Of a stretch of DNA of 64,000 nt, positions 48,082 through 57,983 are shown piece by piece; within the stretch, counting starts at the first letter, position 1; each line of letters opens with the position of its first letter. The stretch is from Martelella mediterranea (GTDB lineage: Bacteria; Pseudomonadota; Alphaproteobacteria; Rhizobiales; Rhizobiaceae), in contig PVUG01000006.1 of NCBI GenBank assembly GCA_003001975.1, positions 182,557 through 246,556 of the forward strand, in the 5' to 3' direction. A model generated the notes under the pieces. It had not been told where the DNA came from and ran no database searches. It saw only the letters and a list, made by a program, of their open reading frames with translations. A program made the translations under genes and the position numbers.

Positions 48082-48724
48082 ACAAGTCGGGACTATGCTG
48101 CAAAATCCATCCATCCAGATCGGAAGCGAAACAAGGCGTCAGATCATCGACAGGTCCAGCCACACATGGACTGGGCGCGTGATGGCTGACAATGACGGTA
48201 CGACCGTCAAAAGGCTCCTGGATTTTTCGCGTCAACCATTCGAGATGGTCCGCATGAACTCGGATCGTGTCATCGGGGCGCACCATTCTCCCGTTGAACC
48301 GGATCCTATCATAATCGGTCATACGATAGCTCGCCTGCCGGATAGCAGCACCACGATCCCCGGTCAGACAGAAATCAGTCCAAAGCGTGCAGCAAAGGAA
48401 ACGAACACCACCGAGTTCCAGCGCCTCCTTCTGGATAAAGCGCATGCCGGCATCTTCCACCAATGACTTCATCTGCTCGTCGTCATTGAGTTGCCACTGA
48501 TAATAGTCGTGGTTGCCTGGCAGGATAAATACCTTTGCCGGATCAATCAGGCGTGCCAGCTGCTCCAGCCCCCTTGGCCAGTTGTGCAATGGGTTGTCTA
48601 CGAGATCCCCCGCCAGCACAAGAGCATCGAGATCACCGAAAATGGCTCTAAAATTCACAAACGGATCACGATAGCTTCGCCACCAAAAGTCCAAATGCCA
48701 ATCGGCTGTAACGAGTATCCGCAT
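47912..48724 (-). CDS. Calcineurin-like metallophosphoesterase
   Basis: 270 residues. Metal ligands are in ADWHLD (D8, H10), LAGDLVDN (D40), PGNHDYY (N71, H72), VSHHAPS and FGHTHRH. It hydrolyses phosphodiesters; DNA, nucleotide or other substrate is not known. A 3' fragment of a second copy lies at 42118-42283. Confidence 0.9.
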   Translation of the reverse strand: MRILVTADWHLDFWWRSYRDPFVNFRAIFGDLDALVLAGDLVDNPLHNWPRGLEQLARLIDPAKVFILPGNHDYYQWQLNDDEQMKSLVEDAGMRFIQKEALELGGVRFLCCTLWTDFCLTGDRGAAIRQASYRMTDYDRIRFNGRMVRPDDTIRVHADHLEWLTRKIQEPFDGRTVIVSHHAPSPCVAGPVDDLTPCFASDLDGWILQHSPDLWLFGHTHRHLSGKVGRTPIVNVSFGYPENVSADAEADVLLRGLIDTDKAGLLAREA

Positions 48725-49001
48725 TGAGCTTGCTTTGCTTCAGAATAGATCCGACTTTGTGGCTAAAGCTACCTGATATCACTCGAACGACGCCTTTGCT
48801 ATCATGCAAGGAGAAAGCGGAAGGTCAGGAATGCGCCCCCCAAGCACGCCTGACGGCACCCGAAAACCTTCACCATTACCGTCGTTTAGCGATCTTGTGC
48901 GAGATCCTAAGAACTGCCGCCCAACGTCATATCGCCACGTTGAACCTTTTGGGGTTGACTCGATATACGGGAGCCGGGTCCGCGGGATCCCGATAACACG
49001 C

Positions 49002-52000
49002 TCATGTAGAGCAATAGAATCTAAGGCGGGTATTCGCTCTGGCACAGGCTGTTTGCATTGCGTCCCAATGCATCAGGAATTGCCGCAAACGGTTCTCCAA
49101 CGGTGCCTGATCTAGACCGTCTGCCAGCGCCTGTCTGCGCGCCATCTTCGCACCGACAATCCAGATTTCACGATCAAAGGACGGATTGCGACACGAGGCG
49201 CGCAGCAGATCGTTCATTTGTTCGGCTGTGAGCCCGTCAGGATTCCGGAAGATGCGGCTGCGGCCATCCAGCGTAACCTTGTTTGCGTGTACGTCGGTTT
49301 GCCAACGTTCAGGTGTCCAGATAGTTGACGGCTGCCCGCGCGAGATAAAACCTAGGCTAGCCAGCGCCTGTCGGCCGACATCCTGCAGGCCGCCGACATT
49401 GAACCCCTGCCCTCCCTCCTGCTGTTTGCCGACCTTCGCATGAACAAGCATGATCTTTTTCCCATCGGGATCGACTCCGATGAAATCCGCGGCTTCGCGA
49501 TTGTCGTCGTCGCAGAGCCATATGGGAACCGCTTCGATCGCCTTGGTCAGATCGTCGTCCGCAATGCCGTTTGCATCACGAACTTCATCGCATGTCACGG
49601 AAAATAAACCGAAAATTGATTGACGATACCAATCGCCTTTGTTGGCCGCGTAGTCGTTCTCGCCCTTCTCGCTCTCCACTGCGTCCAGCGTCGCCGATGC
49701 ATGGACATATTCGAGAACCGGCTTGATGCCGCCCTCCTGGACCCATTGCATTTTCGGTTCGTAGAAATTGCCCTCGGAATACACAACGCCTTGACGCTGC
49801 GTGAGAATGCGAAAGGCTTGTCCTTTGTTGAGCCGCTGCACGAGCGTTAGTGCCTGACGCCGGTCTTCCCCTTCCGGTTTGGGAGCAAGTTCATCCAGTC
49901 TGGTGCTGGCGAGCCTGTACTTGCTCGTTTCGGAAACGAATTCGACACTGCACGCCACATCCTCCTCGCCGATCCGGATCGTGAACTCGCCGGTCCCGGC
50001 ATCCACCTCAGCACAAAGATCGAAGTAGTCTATGTCCTCGTGCAGAACCCAAGCCGCCCCACCGGTCTCGTCGTCTCGCATGTCGTCAAGAGATGGGTCG
50101 AGCAAGATCGAAACCGGTTGGGCTTCCTGCTCGCTGATATCCTCAACCAAGGCGGCGTAGCGGTCGAAGACGCGGCTTCGCGCGCGATCAGCATCCTCCA
50201 GCTCGGCGGCAATTTCCTGCGTCCATGACACATACTCATCAACAGGAACATAGCGCTCTGAGGCGTCGCGTAGACGCGAGCGGCTGAAACCAACATAGCG
50301 CGCGGTTCCGTTCACAAAACCGGCGGCAGTTGCGGGAACCAGTGAGGGATCGAGCAAGTCGGTGAAGGCGTCGGCAAAAGATCGGGTGCGCAGCGCCATT
50401 GCCCGGATTGCATGTTGCGACATGTCGAGCGAGGAAAAGGACATGCGGGAAAGTCGGGACGGGCTGGCTTCGTCTTCGGGAAAGGCTTTCTCCATGACGG
50501 AGCGCCCGGCACGTTTGAGGCTCAAGCCATCCATATCGACTACGAGCCCTTCAGTATCGTGCATGAAGACGAACGCACCCTTCTGAACGGCAAGAAAGAT
50601 CCCGAGTTTCCACTCCGAGAAGAAGCGATCGATCAGGTAGGGTGAGTTTCGCCAGGCATAGTACGAAAAGCCCATCGAGCCATCCGGCATCCCTTCGATC
50701 GGCGTGATCTTGAAGCGGTCCTTGTCCATGATGGCTTCCTCGATCACCGTGACAAATGCACGGATGTCGGGAAGCGGTTCGGCTGTTCTCAGTACGGCGG
50801 CGGTTCTGGGAAGTTGAATATCGCCCGCGGCCAGCGGTTGCTCGAACTCGAAACGACCGCGAAACTCACCGCTAATGTACTGGTACTCAGCCATATATTC
50901 GAGCAGGCGATCCGGCAGCGTGACCTCGTTCGTGACGATATGCGCTGTGTTCCTTGCTGCGTAGTCCTCGTACCCCTGATACCGCTCCCACGCCGTTCGA
51001 ATACGTTCGGCGTTAGCAGGCGACGCGAGTACGAAGCCGGTCTGCCTCACTCGTCCATCGCCATTTGAGTATCTTGTGACACGTCCAATTTGCTGCACGA
51101 GTTGGCGAGCGTTTCCCATTAAATCGAATATCCCAACTGCCACGAATGTAGGATCGTCGATTCCCTCCATGAGTTTGTTCTGGTGAACCCAGAACTGCGC
51201 GTCGGCGCGTGATCGTTGGGCCGACGCGACACTTGTGAACATGTCGGGGTTCTGCGCGGTCTTCTTTGCTCTGTCATGAATAACGACAGCCCGGGTCTCG
51301 AAGACGCGGTTGATCTCGGTTTGCAACAGCGTGAGTGTCTCGAGGTCATCACCACGCACCATGACTTTTGGCGATGCGCCGTTACGAAACCAACGCCGCG
51401 CTTGTTGAAGCCTTTCCGGCAACGCATGGTGCAGATTGGCGACAAACTGCGTTATTGCAGCTTCTCGCCCTTCAGGTTGTTGGACGTCTTGTGGCTGAAT
51501 GACCTCGGCAGGGCGGATAATGCTTCCATCGACAGCCTGCCGGTAGGGGAAGTTGAAGAGGTAGCGTCCACGAACGCGGAACGATTTGTAGTCGTTCCGG
51601 TAAGGCGTGGCACTCAAGAGGAGAGTCGGCAGATTAAATTCCCGAACGCCCCGTGACCACGAAATCGCGGGCTCGTAATGACCTTCATCGACAATCACGA
51701 GATCAAAAACGTCCTGAATGTGGGCCAGCAACGCGACGCAATTTGCCGATCCCTGCGATTCCGGATCGTGAGCTCTTTTCCGGATATCTCCAAGTGCCTG
51801 GTGAGTGCCTACGAGGATTGCCCGATCGCATTCCGCTTCGACCAGGTGTTGCACCATCATGTCTACATTCTTGGGTAAAAATTGCTCGACGTATACGCTT
51901 TCCAAGGTACTACCGAACTCTTCCGCTTCGGCAGTGAAGAGCGCCGTTCCTTCGTGCTCGAAGCCCATGTGCTTCCAGAAGCGATAGCAAATGTCCGCCA

Positions 52001-52352
52001 TCAATTGCTCGGTCAGCGCTGTACGAGGAGTGAGCACGAGCACGCGGCGCACGTCCGGAAGACAGCGCGCGAGAACGGCTACGATGCCGGATTTGCCAGT
52101 GCCCGTTGGAAGCTTGAGAAGCGCGGCCTCTTTTTGCTCGGGCCGTTCGGGAATCGCCTTCTCACCATTTAAGTACGCGAGGACCGTAGCGATGGCGGCT
52201 TGCTGGTGTTCCCACAGCCGCGGCATGCCTTCTGTGCCGTCCCAAAAATTGTAGCCTCGGAGATGTCGTAGCGCACGCCCGTAGGCTGTACCATCAATCA
52301 CATCCTGCCGTATTGATGTACGGTTATCTCTAATGAGTTCGCTTAAATTCAC
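49002..52352 (-). CDS. Large SF2 (DEAD/DEAH-type) helicase, possible defence protein
   Basis: About 1116 residues from GTG 52352 (GGAAATAAC before it), or 1130 from GTG 52394. Helicase motifs: Q-like WEHQQAAI, Walker A LPTGTGKS, VLTPRTALTEQL, DEGH (VIVDEGHYEPA), LLSATPYR and motif VI QQIGRVTRYSNGDGR. The C-terminal third is unlike known helicases; near its end EAADFIGVDPDGKKIMLVHAKV resembles a PD-(D/E)xK core with His in place of Glu. It would suit a restriction-type DNA translocase. It lies in a defence-like island, with no methylase next to it. Confidence 0.85.
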   Translation of the reverse strand: MNLSELIRDNRTSIRQDVIDGTAYGRALRHLRGYNFWDGTEGMPRLWEHQQAAIATVLAYLNGEKAIPERPEQKEAALLKLPTGTGKSGIVAVLARCLPDVRRVLVLTPRTALTEQLMADICYRFWKHMGFEHEGTALFTAEAEEFGSTLESVYVEQFLPKNVDMMVQHLVEAECDRAILVGTHQALGDIRKRAHDPESQGSANCVALLAHIQDVFDLVIVDEGHYEPAISWSRGVREFNLPTLLLSATPYRNDYKSFRVRGRYLFNFPYRQAVDGSIIRPAEVIQPQDVQQPEGREAAITQFVANLHHALPERLQQARRWFRNGASPKVMVRGDDLETLTLLQTEINRVFETRAVVIHDRAKKTAQNPDMFTSVASAQRSRADAQFWVHQNKLMEGIDDPTFVAVGIFDLMGNARQLVQQIGRVTRYSNGDGRVRQTGFVLASPANAERIRTAWERYQGYEDYAARNTAHIVTNEVTLPDRLLEYMAEYQYISGEFRGRFEFEQPLAAGDIQLPRTAAVLRTAEPLPDIRAFVTVIEEAIMDKDRFKITPIEGMPDGSMGFSYYAWRNSPYLIDRFFSEWKLGIFLAVQKGAFVFMHDTEGLVVDMDGLSLKRAGRSVMEKAFPEDEASPSRLSRMSFSSLDMSQHAIRAMALRTRSFADAFTDLLDPSLVPATAAGFVNGTARYVGFSRSRLRDASERYVPVDEYVSWTQEIAAELEDADRARSRVFDRYAALVEDISEQEAQPVSILLDPSLDDMRDDETGGAAWVLHEDIDYFDLCAEVDAGTGEFTIRIGEEDVACSVEFVSETSKYRLASTRLDELAPKPEGEDRRQALTLVQRLNKGQAFRILTQRQGVVYSEGNFYEPKMQWVQEGGIKPVLEYVHASATLDAVESEKGENDYAANKGDWYRQSIFGLFSVTCDEVRDANGIADDDLTKAIEAVPIWLCDDDNREAADFIGVDPDGKKIMLVHAKVGKQQEGGQGFNVGGLQDVGRQALASLGFISRGQPSTIWTPERWQTDVHANKVTLDGRSRIFRNPDGLTAEQMNDLLRASCRNPSFDREIWIVGAKMARRQALADGLDQAPLENRLRQFLMHWDAMQTACARANTRLRFYCST

Positions 52353-52644
52353 GTTATTTCCATAGCTAAAGCAGTAGAGTGCCACTGAACGCACGAACTG
52401 CTTCGAAGTTTGCTCCGAATAATGGAAGATAACACCCCCTGATAGAAGAGGAAGGGCCTTTCACTCAGTGACCCGACCTGCACCCATCGGACATTTCGGT
52501 TTCAGTCGTCGTGCATGGCGGGACAGGACCAATTGCAGTCGTCCGCTGCGTTGGTCGCTAAGGCCGGCGTTAGAGCCGAAAGTCAAGGCTAGCCCAACTT
52601 GCGGGAACGACCGCTTTAATAGGGCGTCTTCCAAAACCCGCTAG

Positions 52645-52683
52645 TCCGCAAGCGGCCCCGTTTCTGCCGGTCCGGAAGGCGCC
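52645..52683. repeat. 39-bp direct repeat, left copy
   Basis: TCCGC-x3-CGGCCCCGTTTCTG-x-CGG-x-CCGGAAGGCGCC. 34 of 39 bases match 60981-61019 in the same orientation. The two copies lie outside the first and last genes of the ubiquitin-like unit. Confidence 0.75.
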
Positions 52684-53005
52684 CCCAATGTAGTCGTTGA
52701 TGCCCAATATCCAATTGTCAAAAACCGGACCTTCATGAACAGCCGCACGTAATGTTGCAGGTCGAATGCAACGAGCTTTGGCCGACAGCTATCTCGCTGG
52801 CCTCTGTTCTCGGGATTGACAGCAAAGTCCCCGCCCGCACCATCCAATACCATACCAATTCGTGCAAACAGCACTCTGTGAGGGTTGGATTTGTGGAAGG
52901 ATCACTACCGCAAGGCGGCTATTTCCTTTAGGTTCTATTCGCGTGCTGTGAGCTCCGGCACCAGCGACTCAGTCACAGATATGCGTCTTTTTTTTCGATC
53001 AGCGT

Positions 53006-53036
53006 GGTTCCGGGTTTGGGTTCATCCCGGAATTAG
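53006..53036 (+). promoter_or_regulatory. 31-bp promoter-like element in front of the sigma-like gene
   Basis: GGTTCCGG-N12-CCCGGAATTAG. It contains a perfect inverted repeat TTCCGGG/CCCGGAA. The half-sites are spaced like -35 and -10 boxes. It ends 62 bp before the ATG at 53099. The same element occurs at 57984-58014. Confidence 0.7.
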
Positions 53037-53098
53037 AGTTATTGAGGGCGGACTGGACGTGGACGCCGAAACCCACTGATGCGCGCGCGAGGCGGTAA

Positions 53099-53884
53099 AT
53101 GGCGAGACCACTGAACAAAAAATTGGACGAAGGCGGTTTCTATACCCGACGCCCCGAAATTGAAGCCTGCATCGACGAGGCACTGCAGCAGAGCACGGAA
53201 ACGGTGCTTCGACGCGCTGCGATCAGGAATGTCCGTGATCCCGACTATATGCCTATGGAGTGCTTGCTGCATCTAATGCGTGAGGCTCGTCTCCGCAAAG
53301 ACAAGTTGATGGAAGGCAAGCTCTACGTCATTTTTATGTCGCGCTGCGAAGCGCGGCTGAAGCGCGCCATCCCGGACGGTAGCCGGAGGGATGCTGCCGA
53401 CCTCCGCGATGAGGTGATGTTCAAATTCAATGTGATGTTCGCCCGCGTCGGCACCAATGAAGACGCCACAGCGCTTGACTATTACGAGGTTAGTTTCAAC
53501 CAGGCGTTCCAGTTTCTCTGGTGGAAGCAAGTTCGCAAAGACAACGCGCGCAGGAATATCCTCGTCGATATCGGCCAGGAAAGGGATGAAGACGGCAGAC
53601 CGCTTGACGAAGAAAACACGCTCGCGAAGCTTTCGGAGGCTGCGCGCAGTCCTGCGCGGCAGGACAACTTCGTCTATCTTGCGCAGGTTGGCAAATTCCT
53701 CGCGACCCTATCTCCTGCCGACCGGGAGACCATCAGACTGGTCCTGATCGAAGGCCACACGATCGAATCGGATGATCCGGACGAAGTCACCGCTGCTAAG
53801 ATTCTTGGCGTGGGCCGTCGGGCCATCAACAAGCGGCTCGCCAAGGTGGCGGCCGCACTGAAAAAGTTCCAGCAGGAGAGCTGA
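53099..53884 (+). CDS. Sigma-70-like / region-4 HTH protein
   Basis: 261 residues. The middle (about 65-165) is helical and aromatic (FQFLWWKQVRKDNARRN) like sigma region 2. The end (204-258) reads LSPADRETIRLVLIEG...AAKILGVGRRAINKRLAKV, a region-4 type helix-turn-helix. I infer a phage- or stress-linked sigma factor that may drive this locus through the 31-bp element found before it and before the ubl gene. Stop and next start are two bases apart. Confidence 0.65.
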   Translation: MARPLNKKLDEGGFYTRRPEIEACIDEALQQSTETVLRRAAIRNVRDPDYMPMECLLHLMREARLRKDKLMEGKLYVIFMSRCEARLKRAIPDGSRRDAADLRDEVMFKFNVMFARVGTNEDATALDYYEVSFNQAFQFLWWKQVRKDNARRNILVDIGQERDEDGRPLDEENTLAKLSEAARSPARQDNFVYLAQVGKFLATLSPADRETIRLVLIEGHTIESDDPDEVTAAKILGVGRRAINKRLAKVAAALKKFQQES

Positions 53885-53886
53885 AC

Positions 53887-54543
53887 ATGACGACCATCAA
53901 CACGAAAGACGAGAGCGATGTGCTGTACGCGCTCGCGCTCGCCATGCCCACCCCGGATCCAAAGACGCTGGACGAGTTCGTTCGAAAGCATCCGCAGCAC
54001 GCCGCAGCCTTGACCGAGTTTGCCGTTGAGCTTGCCCTTAACCCGCAATCCATCGACGACGAGGAAGGCGATGAGAGTGTCGATGGAGCCGTCAGCCCGG
54101 CGGTCTCGCGCGCGATCAGCCACTTTCAGAACATTTCATTCGAATTGGAGCAGAAAGGTCTGCCTAGCGACTTGGAGAGGAAAGGGTTGCCTGAAGCACC
54201 GAAATCGTTCGGCAATCCATTTGCGTCTTTAAGCACCGAAGGCTTTCGAGCATATGCGGCTAAGCTTGGCGCCAACTCGATTTTCGTGATGAAGCTCCGG
54301 GACGGCAGGATCGAGCCCGAAAGCATTTATGCGCGTCCTGGCTTTTGCAAGATCGCTGCCGACGGCCTCGACATCCCTGTTGAGGCGCTGATGGCGCATG
54401 TCCGCTCCGGACCAACGGTGAGCGCGCAGCAGCTGCATAAATCCGATAGCAAGCCCGTCGCTGACAGACGCGAAACCTTTGAAGAAGCGGTCCGCAGTTC
54501 GGGATTGACACCCCAACAGCAACAGCGCCTTTTGGAAATGTGA
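53887..54543 (+). CDS. Unknown protein between sigma-like and ImmA-UvrD genes
   Basis: 218 residues, not recognised. Acidic N-terminal helical part (to about 70), a variable linker with EQKGLPSDLERKGLPEAP, and a compact part around FRAYAAKLGANSIFVMKLRDGRIEPESI. Its place after a sigma-like gene and before an ImmA/IrrE protease fits a regulator (anti-sigma or repressor) that the protease cleaves; this is inference from order only. Confidence 0.6.
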   Translation: MTTINTKDESDVLYALALAMPTPDPKTLDEFVRKHPQHAAALTEFAVELALNPQSIDDEEGDESVDGAVSPAVSRAISHFQNISFELEQKGLPSDLERKGLPEAPKSFGNPFASLSTEGFRAYAAKLGANSIFVMKLRDGRIEPESIYARPGFCKIAADGLDIPVEALMAHVRSGPTVSAQQLHKSDSKPVADRRETFEEAVRSSGLTPQQQQRLLEM

Positions 54544-54550
54544 GACGCAC

Positions 54551-57500
54551 GTGGACGCCTTCGAAACCATACGGATCACTGCCGCAGGGCTGCACGAACA
54601 GGTCGTGGCAGGCGGAGGCGACGCGCTCAAACCGCTGACGCTCATCGACGCTGCAATCAAGTATTATGGTATCGAGCTGGCCTTCCTCGAACCGGGCAAC
54701 ACGGCCCTCAACGGCGGCCGGGCTGTATTCGACCAGCAAAGCCGCACCATCTGCGCGGAAGACAAAGGATCGGACGCGGATCGCGCTCTTCTTGTCGGCC
54801 ATGAGATTGGCCACGTGGCTGTTCACACGATGTCGAGCTGTTGCAGCGCCAGCGATATCGATCCGTCGCGCTCGACCGAAGCCGCGCCTGTCGGCCTGCA
54901 AAAGGTAGAGGATTATGGCGCACGCGAGCGGCGCGAGCTCGAAGCGAACGTGTTCGCTCGCGAGTTCCTGTTTCCGCGCCACCTCGCGCGAAAGATGCAC
55001 GTCGATCAGGTGATGTCGGCGGCAGATATTGCGGCGGCTACCAGTTTGCCGGTGCCGCTCGTGCGGCAGCAAATCCTAGATGCTCTGCTCCTGCCGAAGA
55101 TCGAGCCGTCCGCTAGCAAGCCAAAGCCGATTTTTACAGAGGACCCAGCCCAAGAGGACGCAGCCCGACATCGCGATAAGCCCTACTTGCTGCGAGCGGG
55201 GCCCGGGACGGGCAAAACGCGAACGCTTGTCCGACGGATCGAAACGCTGATCGCGGACCATGTCGATCCACCCTCTATGCTCGTGCTGACCTTCTCGAAC
55301 CGCACAGCCGGCGAAATGTCGGAACGCCTGTCCAAGGCCATCGGGCAGGATGCAGCCCAAATGTGGGTCGGCACTTTCCACGGTTTCGGCCTTGATCTCG
55401 TCAGGCGGTTTCACGAAAAGCTCGAACTGCCGCCAGACCCCACGCTCTTCGATCGTAGCGATGCAATCTCGGTACTGGAGCAGATCCTTCCAACCCTGCC
55501 ACTCAACCACTATCGCAATCTGTGGGACCCGGTCGTCGTGTTGCGCGAGATTCTGCAAGCCATTTCGCGCGCCAAGGACGAAATCGTAACGCCTCCCGAA
55601 TACCGGCGCCTCGCTGAAGCCATGGCGAAAAGCGCTGATCCATCGGATGAGAAGGCCGTCGATCTCGCCGCGAAATGCCTAGAGATCGCATCCGTTTACG
55701 AGCTTTACGAAGATGCAAAGCGCAGCCGTGGTGCGGTCGATTTCGGCGATCTTATCATGCTGCCGGCCTTGCTCATCGAGCGGGACGAGGCAGTGCGTAA
55801 TGCGGTGCGTCTGCGTCACAGGCATTTGCTCGTCGACGAATACCAGGACGTTAATCGCGCCAGCGTCCGGCTGGTGAAGGCGGTCGCTGGTGCTGGCGAA
55901 AACCTCTGGGCCGTCGGCGATGCTCGCCAGTCCATCTATCGCTTCCGGGGGGCGTCCTCCGCCAACATGGCATCGTTCGGCACCGACTTTCCCGGCGCGA
56001 AACTCGGTCAGTTGGGCTTGAGCTACCGGTCGACGCAGATGGTGTTGGATACATTCAGCAGCTTTTCTGTCGGCATGCCGTTGCCACCGGAGCTCGCAAA
56101 TCTGCCACTCAAGGCCGAGCGCGGCCCCGGCGAGGCAAAACCTGAGCTCCGCACGCTCCTTAATCCGGCCGAGGAGGCTGCCGGCATCGCTGCGAGTGTC
56201 CGGAAATTGGAGACCAGCGGTATCGCCCTTCGTGATCAGGCGATCCTGTGCCGCACGAACGACAGACTGAACGAGATTGCGCAGGCACTCGAAGACCGCG
56301 GCATTCCCGTCCTCCATCTCGGCAGCCTGTTCGAGCGCGAAGAGGTCCGCGACTTGCTCAGTGTCCTCAGCCTCGCCGCCGACCGGTTCGGTGCAGGATT
56401 GGTGCGTATCGCCAGCATGGAGCGCTATGCCATCCCGGCGCAGGATGTGAAGCGGCTGCTCGACCACCTGAAAGGCAGCAAGAAACCGGCCATCTTTTGC
56501 CTGAACGAATTGCCGTCAGTCGCGGGCATCTCGCCGTCCGGGGTGAAGGGCATCTCAAAGCTCGCTGACGACCTCAAAGGCATGAAGGCCTCGGCCTCGC
56601 CTTGGGATATGGCGACGACCTTCCTCCTCGATCGCACCGATCTCGTCCGCAGAATGGCGGCGGGCATTGGCATTGGCGACCGCATGCGGGCGATTGCGGT
56701 CTGGCAGTTCCTCAATTTCCTGCGTGATCAAAGCCCGGTAGCGACGGGTTCACCTGTGCAGACGCTTCTCGATCGTGTTCGCAACCTCGTTCTGCTGGCG
56801 GAGGAACGGGATTTGCGTCAGGTGCCGGATGCGGCTCTACAGATGAACGCCGTCCGGCTCATGACCGTTCATGGCAGCAAAGGCCTCGAGTTCGAAGCGG
56901 TCCACATCCCCGGCTTCGTCAAGACAGGCATTCCCGCCAGCTACCGTGGCCTGTCCTGCCCAGTACCAGAGGGCATGATCGAAGGTGCGGTCGGCACCGT
57001 CTTTGAAGAAGCCGATCGCGCGCACAAGCAGGAGCAGGAATGTCTGTTCTTCGTGGCGATGTCGCGGGCGCGAACCCATTTGCACCTCTACAGCTATCGG
57101 CAGCAACCGAACGGCAAGACGCGTAATCCGTCGGATTATCAGGAGCGGATCGCCGGCAGTCTGCGCTCGATCGCGTCACCGCCCACGATTGATCTGCCGC
57201 CGCGACCTCAGCGTCGTATCGAGATCACCATCGCGGATGAATGGGAGCGCACGCACCGACATGTATCGTCTTACGAGAGCTGTCCGCTTCGCTACTTCTA
57301 TACGCATATCCTGGGCATCGGCACGGCAAAGCGCACCACACCGTTCGAGCGCACGCATGCCTGCCTCTACGAGTTCATCGACTGGCTGGCGGATGAGCGC
57401 GTCAACGCACCACCCGATCTGAAGGCAGCGCAGCAAGCGTTCGATGCGATCTGGAAGGACAAGGGCCCACACGACAGTCCCTATGTTGCCGACTATCACA

Positions 57501-57967
57501 AGTTGGCCAGCAGCATCGTCACCGGCCTGATCAAGGCGGGAGCTGGTCGCCGCTTCAAGGAAGCCGCGCCGCTTGCCATTAATTACCGCAACGGCAAGGT
57601 GATCGTCATCCCGGACGAGATCGCCGAGCGGCACGATGGCGTGATCGTCGTGCGTAAGGTTCGCACCGGCAAGCGGGGCAAGGCCGAGTTCGACAAGCTA
57701 GAGTATTCTCTCTATCAGCGCGCCGCCGCGCAGCATTTTGGCGCTCGTGCCATCTTAGAGGCCGTGCATCCGAGCGATAGCGGCGTCGAAGACGTGCCAC
57801 TGCCCCAAGCAAAGAAGGCTGGCAACAACGACACCGCCGTCGAGAAAATCCTCGCAGGTATCTCAGCCGGGCTGTTTCCTCCCGACCCTGATTCTTTCAG
57901 CTGCCCACGTTGCCCGCACTTCTTCATCTGCGCGTCGGCACCGGAGGGCCCGCTCACCATCTCTTAA
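54551..57967 (+). CDS. ImmA/IrrE metallopeptidase fused to UvrD-type helicase with Fe-S nuclease-like tail
   Basis: 1138 residues from GTG 54551. Residues 1-185: ImmA/IrrE zinc peptidase with VGHEIGHVAVH (H84, E85, H88) and ELEANVFAREFLFP. Residues 205-880: SF1A helicase with AGPGTGKT (216-223), TFSNRTAGEMSERL, DEYQDVNRAS, VGDARQSIYRFRGA, LSYRSTQM, TVHGSKGLEF and FVAMSRARTHL. Tail: C911 plus C1118-x2-C1121-x5-C1127, the Cys pattern of AddB/Cas4-type Fe-S nucleases, but the catalytic D/E-x-K strand reads VVRKVRTG, so cleavage may be lost. Protease-helicase fusion is unusual and suggests DNA-damage or phage sensing. Confidence 0.88.
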   Translation: MDAFETIRITAAGLHEQVVAGGGDALKPLTLIDAAIKYYGIELAFLEPGNTALNGGRAVFDQQSRTICAEDKGSDADRALLVGHEIGHVAVHTMSSCCSASDIDPSRSTEAAPVGLQKVEDYGARERRELEANVFAREFLFPRHLARKMHVDQVMSAADIAAATSLPVPLVRQQILDALLLPKIEPSASKPKPIFTEDPAQEDAARHRDKPYLLRAGPGTGKTRTLVRRIETLIADHVDPPSMLVLTFSNRTAGEMSERLSKAIGQDAAQMWVGTFHGFGLDLVRRFHEKLELPPDPTLFDRSDAISVLEQILPTLPLNHYRNLWDPVVVLREILQAISRAKDEIVTPPEYRRLAEAMAKSADPSDEKAVDLAAKCLEIASVYELYEDAKRSRGAVDFGDLIMLPALLIERDEAVRNAVRLRHRHLLVDEYQDVNRASVRLVKAVAGAGENLWAVGDARQSIYRFRGASSANMASFGTDFPGAKLGQLGLSYRSTQMVLDTFSSFSVGMPLPPELANLPLKAERGPGEAKPELRTLLNPAEEAAGIAASVRKLETSGIALRDQAILCRTNDRLNEIAQALEDRGIPVLHLGSLFEREEVRDLLSVLSLAADRFGAGLVRIASMERYAIPAQDVKRLLDHLKGSKKPAIFCLNELPSVAGISPSGVKGISKLADDLKGMKASASPWDMATTFLLDRTDLVRRMAAGIGIGDRMRAIAVWQFLNFLRDQSPVATGSPVQTLLDRVRNLVLLAEERDLRQVPDAALQMNAVRLMTVHGSKGLEFEAVHIPGFVKTGIPASYRGLSCPVPEGMIEGAVGTVFEEADRAHKQEQECLFFVAMSRARTHLHLYSYRQQPNGKTRNPSDYQERIAGSLRSIASPPTIDLPPRPQRRIEITIADEWERTHRHVSSYESCPLRYFYTHILGIGTAKRTTPFERTHACLYEFIDWLADERVNAPPDLKAAQQAFDAIWKDKGPHDSPYVADYHKLASSIVTGLIKAGAGRRFKEAAPLAINYRNGKVIVIPDEIAERHDGVIVVRKVRTGKRGKAEFDKLEYSLYQRAAAQHFGARAILEAVHPSDSGVEDVPLPQAKKAGNNDTAVEKILAGISAGLFPPDPDSFSCPRCPHFFICASAPEGPLTIS

Positions 57968-57983
57968 ATTCTTTTCCCAACCC

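Larger units (their letters stand above)
52395..53098. other. Gap between the SF2 helicase and the ubiquitin-like unit
   Basis: About 700 bp. It contains the left 39-bp repeat (52645-52683) and the promoter-like element (53006-53036). A 77-codon frame on the minus strand (52641-52874) ends in the repeat but has no recognisable product. Confidence 0.5.

Noticed and set aside
48779..49115. Open frames on both strands between the phosphoesterase and helicase genes
   Set aside because: No ribosome site, no coding-like composition and no recognisable domain; 277 bp left as intergenic.
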